Notes under the pieces: model-generated | What the model was told of the DNA's origin: nothing | Database searches by the model: none | What the model saw: only the letters and a program-made list of their open reading frames with translations | Assembly: GCA_023248915.1 (NCBI GenBank) | Contig: JAHFDQ010000004.1 | Location: forward strand, 1-37,362 | Reading direction: 5' to 3' | DNA length: 37,362 nucleotides | Source: Archangiaceae bacterium | GTDB taxonomy: Bacteria; Myxococcota; Myxococcia; Myxococcales; Myxococcaceae | In this document: positions 36,649 to 37,362 of the stretch, piece by piece | Layout: each line of letters opens with the position of its first letter | Numbering within the stretch: the stretch's first letter is position 1 | Position numbers and translations under genes: made by a program

Positions 36649-37362
36649 GCGACCAAGAGCCTGGGTGCGTCGAGGATGAAGATAGGCCGACCGGTGCCCA
36701 GAATCGTAACGCCTGACAGGCCGGATACCAGATCCAAGGGGCTGGCGAGCGCTTTGAGCACCGCCTCTTCCTGGGCGAGCAGCCGGTCCACCGCGAACGC
36801 CACCTTCCCGGTCTCGCCTTCCATGACGACGTAAGGCCGACGGCCGACCCGGGGCTGGGCGGGCACTCCCAAGAGCCCGGACAGCACGTGCACGGGCAAG
36901 AGCGTCCCTCCGTGCGGCAGCATCACCGTGTCGCGGCTGCGGGTGAGCTCGTCGGGGTCGGCCTCGACCACCGCCAGCACCTTGCCGATGGGCAGGCCGT
37001 AGATTTCTTCGCCCACTGCCACCAAGAGCAACGTCACCACCGCCACGGTGAGCGGCAGCCGCAGGGTGAAGCGGGTGCCGCGGCCGCGCTCGGACTCGAT
37101 TTCCATCGTGCCGCCCACGTTCTCGAGGGTGCGCTTCACCGCGTCCATGCCGACGCCGCGACCCGAGATTTCCGAGATGTCCTTGGCGGTCGACACGCCG
37201 GGCAGGCACGCGAGCATGAAGGCCTCGCGGTCGGTGAGCCGGTTCGCCGTCTCGACGGTGATGAGGCCCCGCGCCACCGAGGCCGACCGCAGCTTGGCGG
37301 CGTCCATTCCGCGGCCATCGTCCTCGATTTCGATGACCACCCGGTCGCGCGCCCGCCGCACC
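36645..37362 (-). CDS. cheA: Chemotaxis histidine kinase CheA, C-terminal part (5' end outside window)
   Basis: IEDDGRGMDAAKL, SGRGVGMDAVKRTLENVGGTMEIESERGRGTRFTLRLPLTVAVV (HATPase) then CheW-like domain; TGA overlaps cheC start. Confidence 0.92.
   Translation of the reverse strand, partial: VRRARDRVVIEIEDDGRGMDAAKLRSASVARGLITVETANRLTDREAFMLACLPGVSTAKDISEISGRGVGMDAVKRTLENVGGTMEIESERGRGTRFTLRLPLTVAVVTLLLVAVGEEIYGLPIGKVLAVVEADPDELTRSRDTVMLPHGGTLLPVHVLSGLLGVPAQPRVGRRPYVVMEGETGKVAFAVDRLLAQEEAVLKALASPLDLVSGLSGVTILGTGRPIFILDAPRLLVA

Noticed and set aside
1-37362. tRNA, rRNA, transposase, integrase, CRISPR or prophage genes
   Set aside because: None recognised by eye; a tRNAscan, Infernal and ISfinder search would be needed to exclude small or diverged examples.

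Overview
High-GC bacterial chromosomal segment, probably Myxococcota/deltaproteobacterial-like (inferred from codon bias, Asp/Ala/Gly-rich lipoprotein linker, many Ser/Thr kinase and DnaK-type genes; not proven). Nearly fully coding, no rRNA, tRNA, CRISPR, transposase or integrase seen. Main loci: truncated collagen-like (Gly-X-Y) protein at the left edge; ferredoxin / cysteine synthase-family; aminotransferase; an operon of HTH-REC regulator, YkgJ-type cysteine-cluster protein, membrane-anchored repeat protein (split by one in-frame TAA) and a beta-helix secreted protein; metallophosphoesterase / outer-membrane protein / SDR operon; a zinc-ribbon + YbjN-like protein translationally coupled to a leaderless trypsin-like protease carrying the same zinc-ribbon and YbjN-like modules; CorA-like transporter with GQN instead of GMN; radical SAM protein; HlyD-type adaptor; an ~870-bp non-coding region with four copies of a 12-bp dyad in a symmetric 111/19/110-bp layout; livK-H-M-G-F ABC operon; OPA-type MFS transporter; calpain-like protease; grpE-dnaK-Ser/Thr kinase cluster without dnaJ; Bpt/Ate aminoacyl transferase; larB-larC; cheC and the 3' end of cheA. 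The strongest candidates for something undescribed are the YbjN/trypsin pair (10253-12774) and the dyad array (16690-17116). All family calls are from motif recognition by eye; no database search was run.
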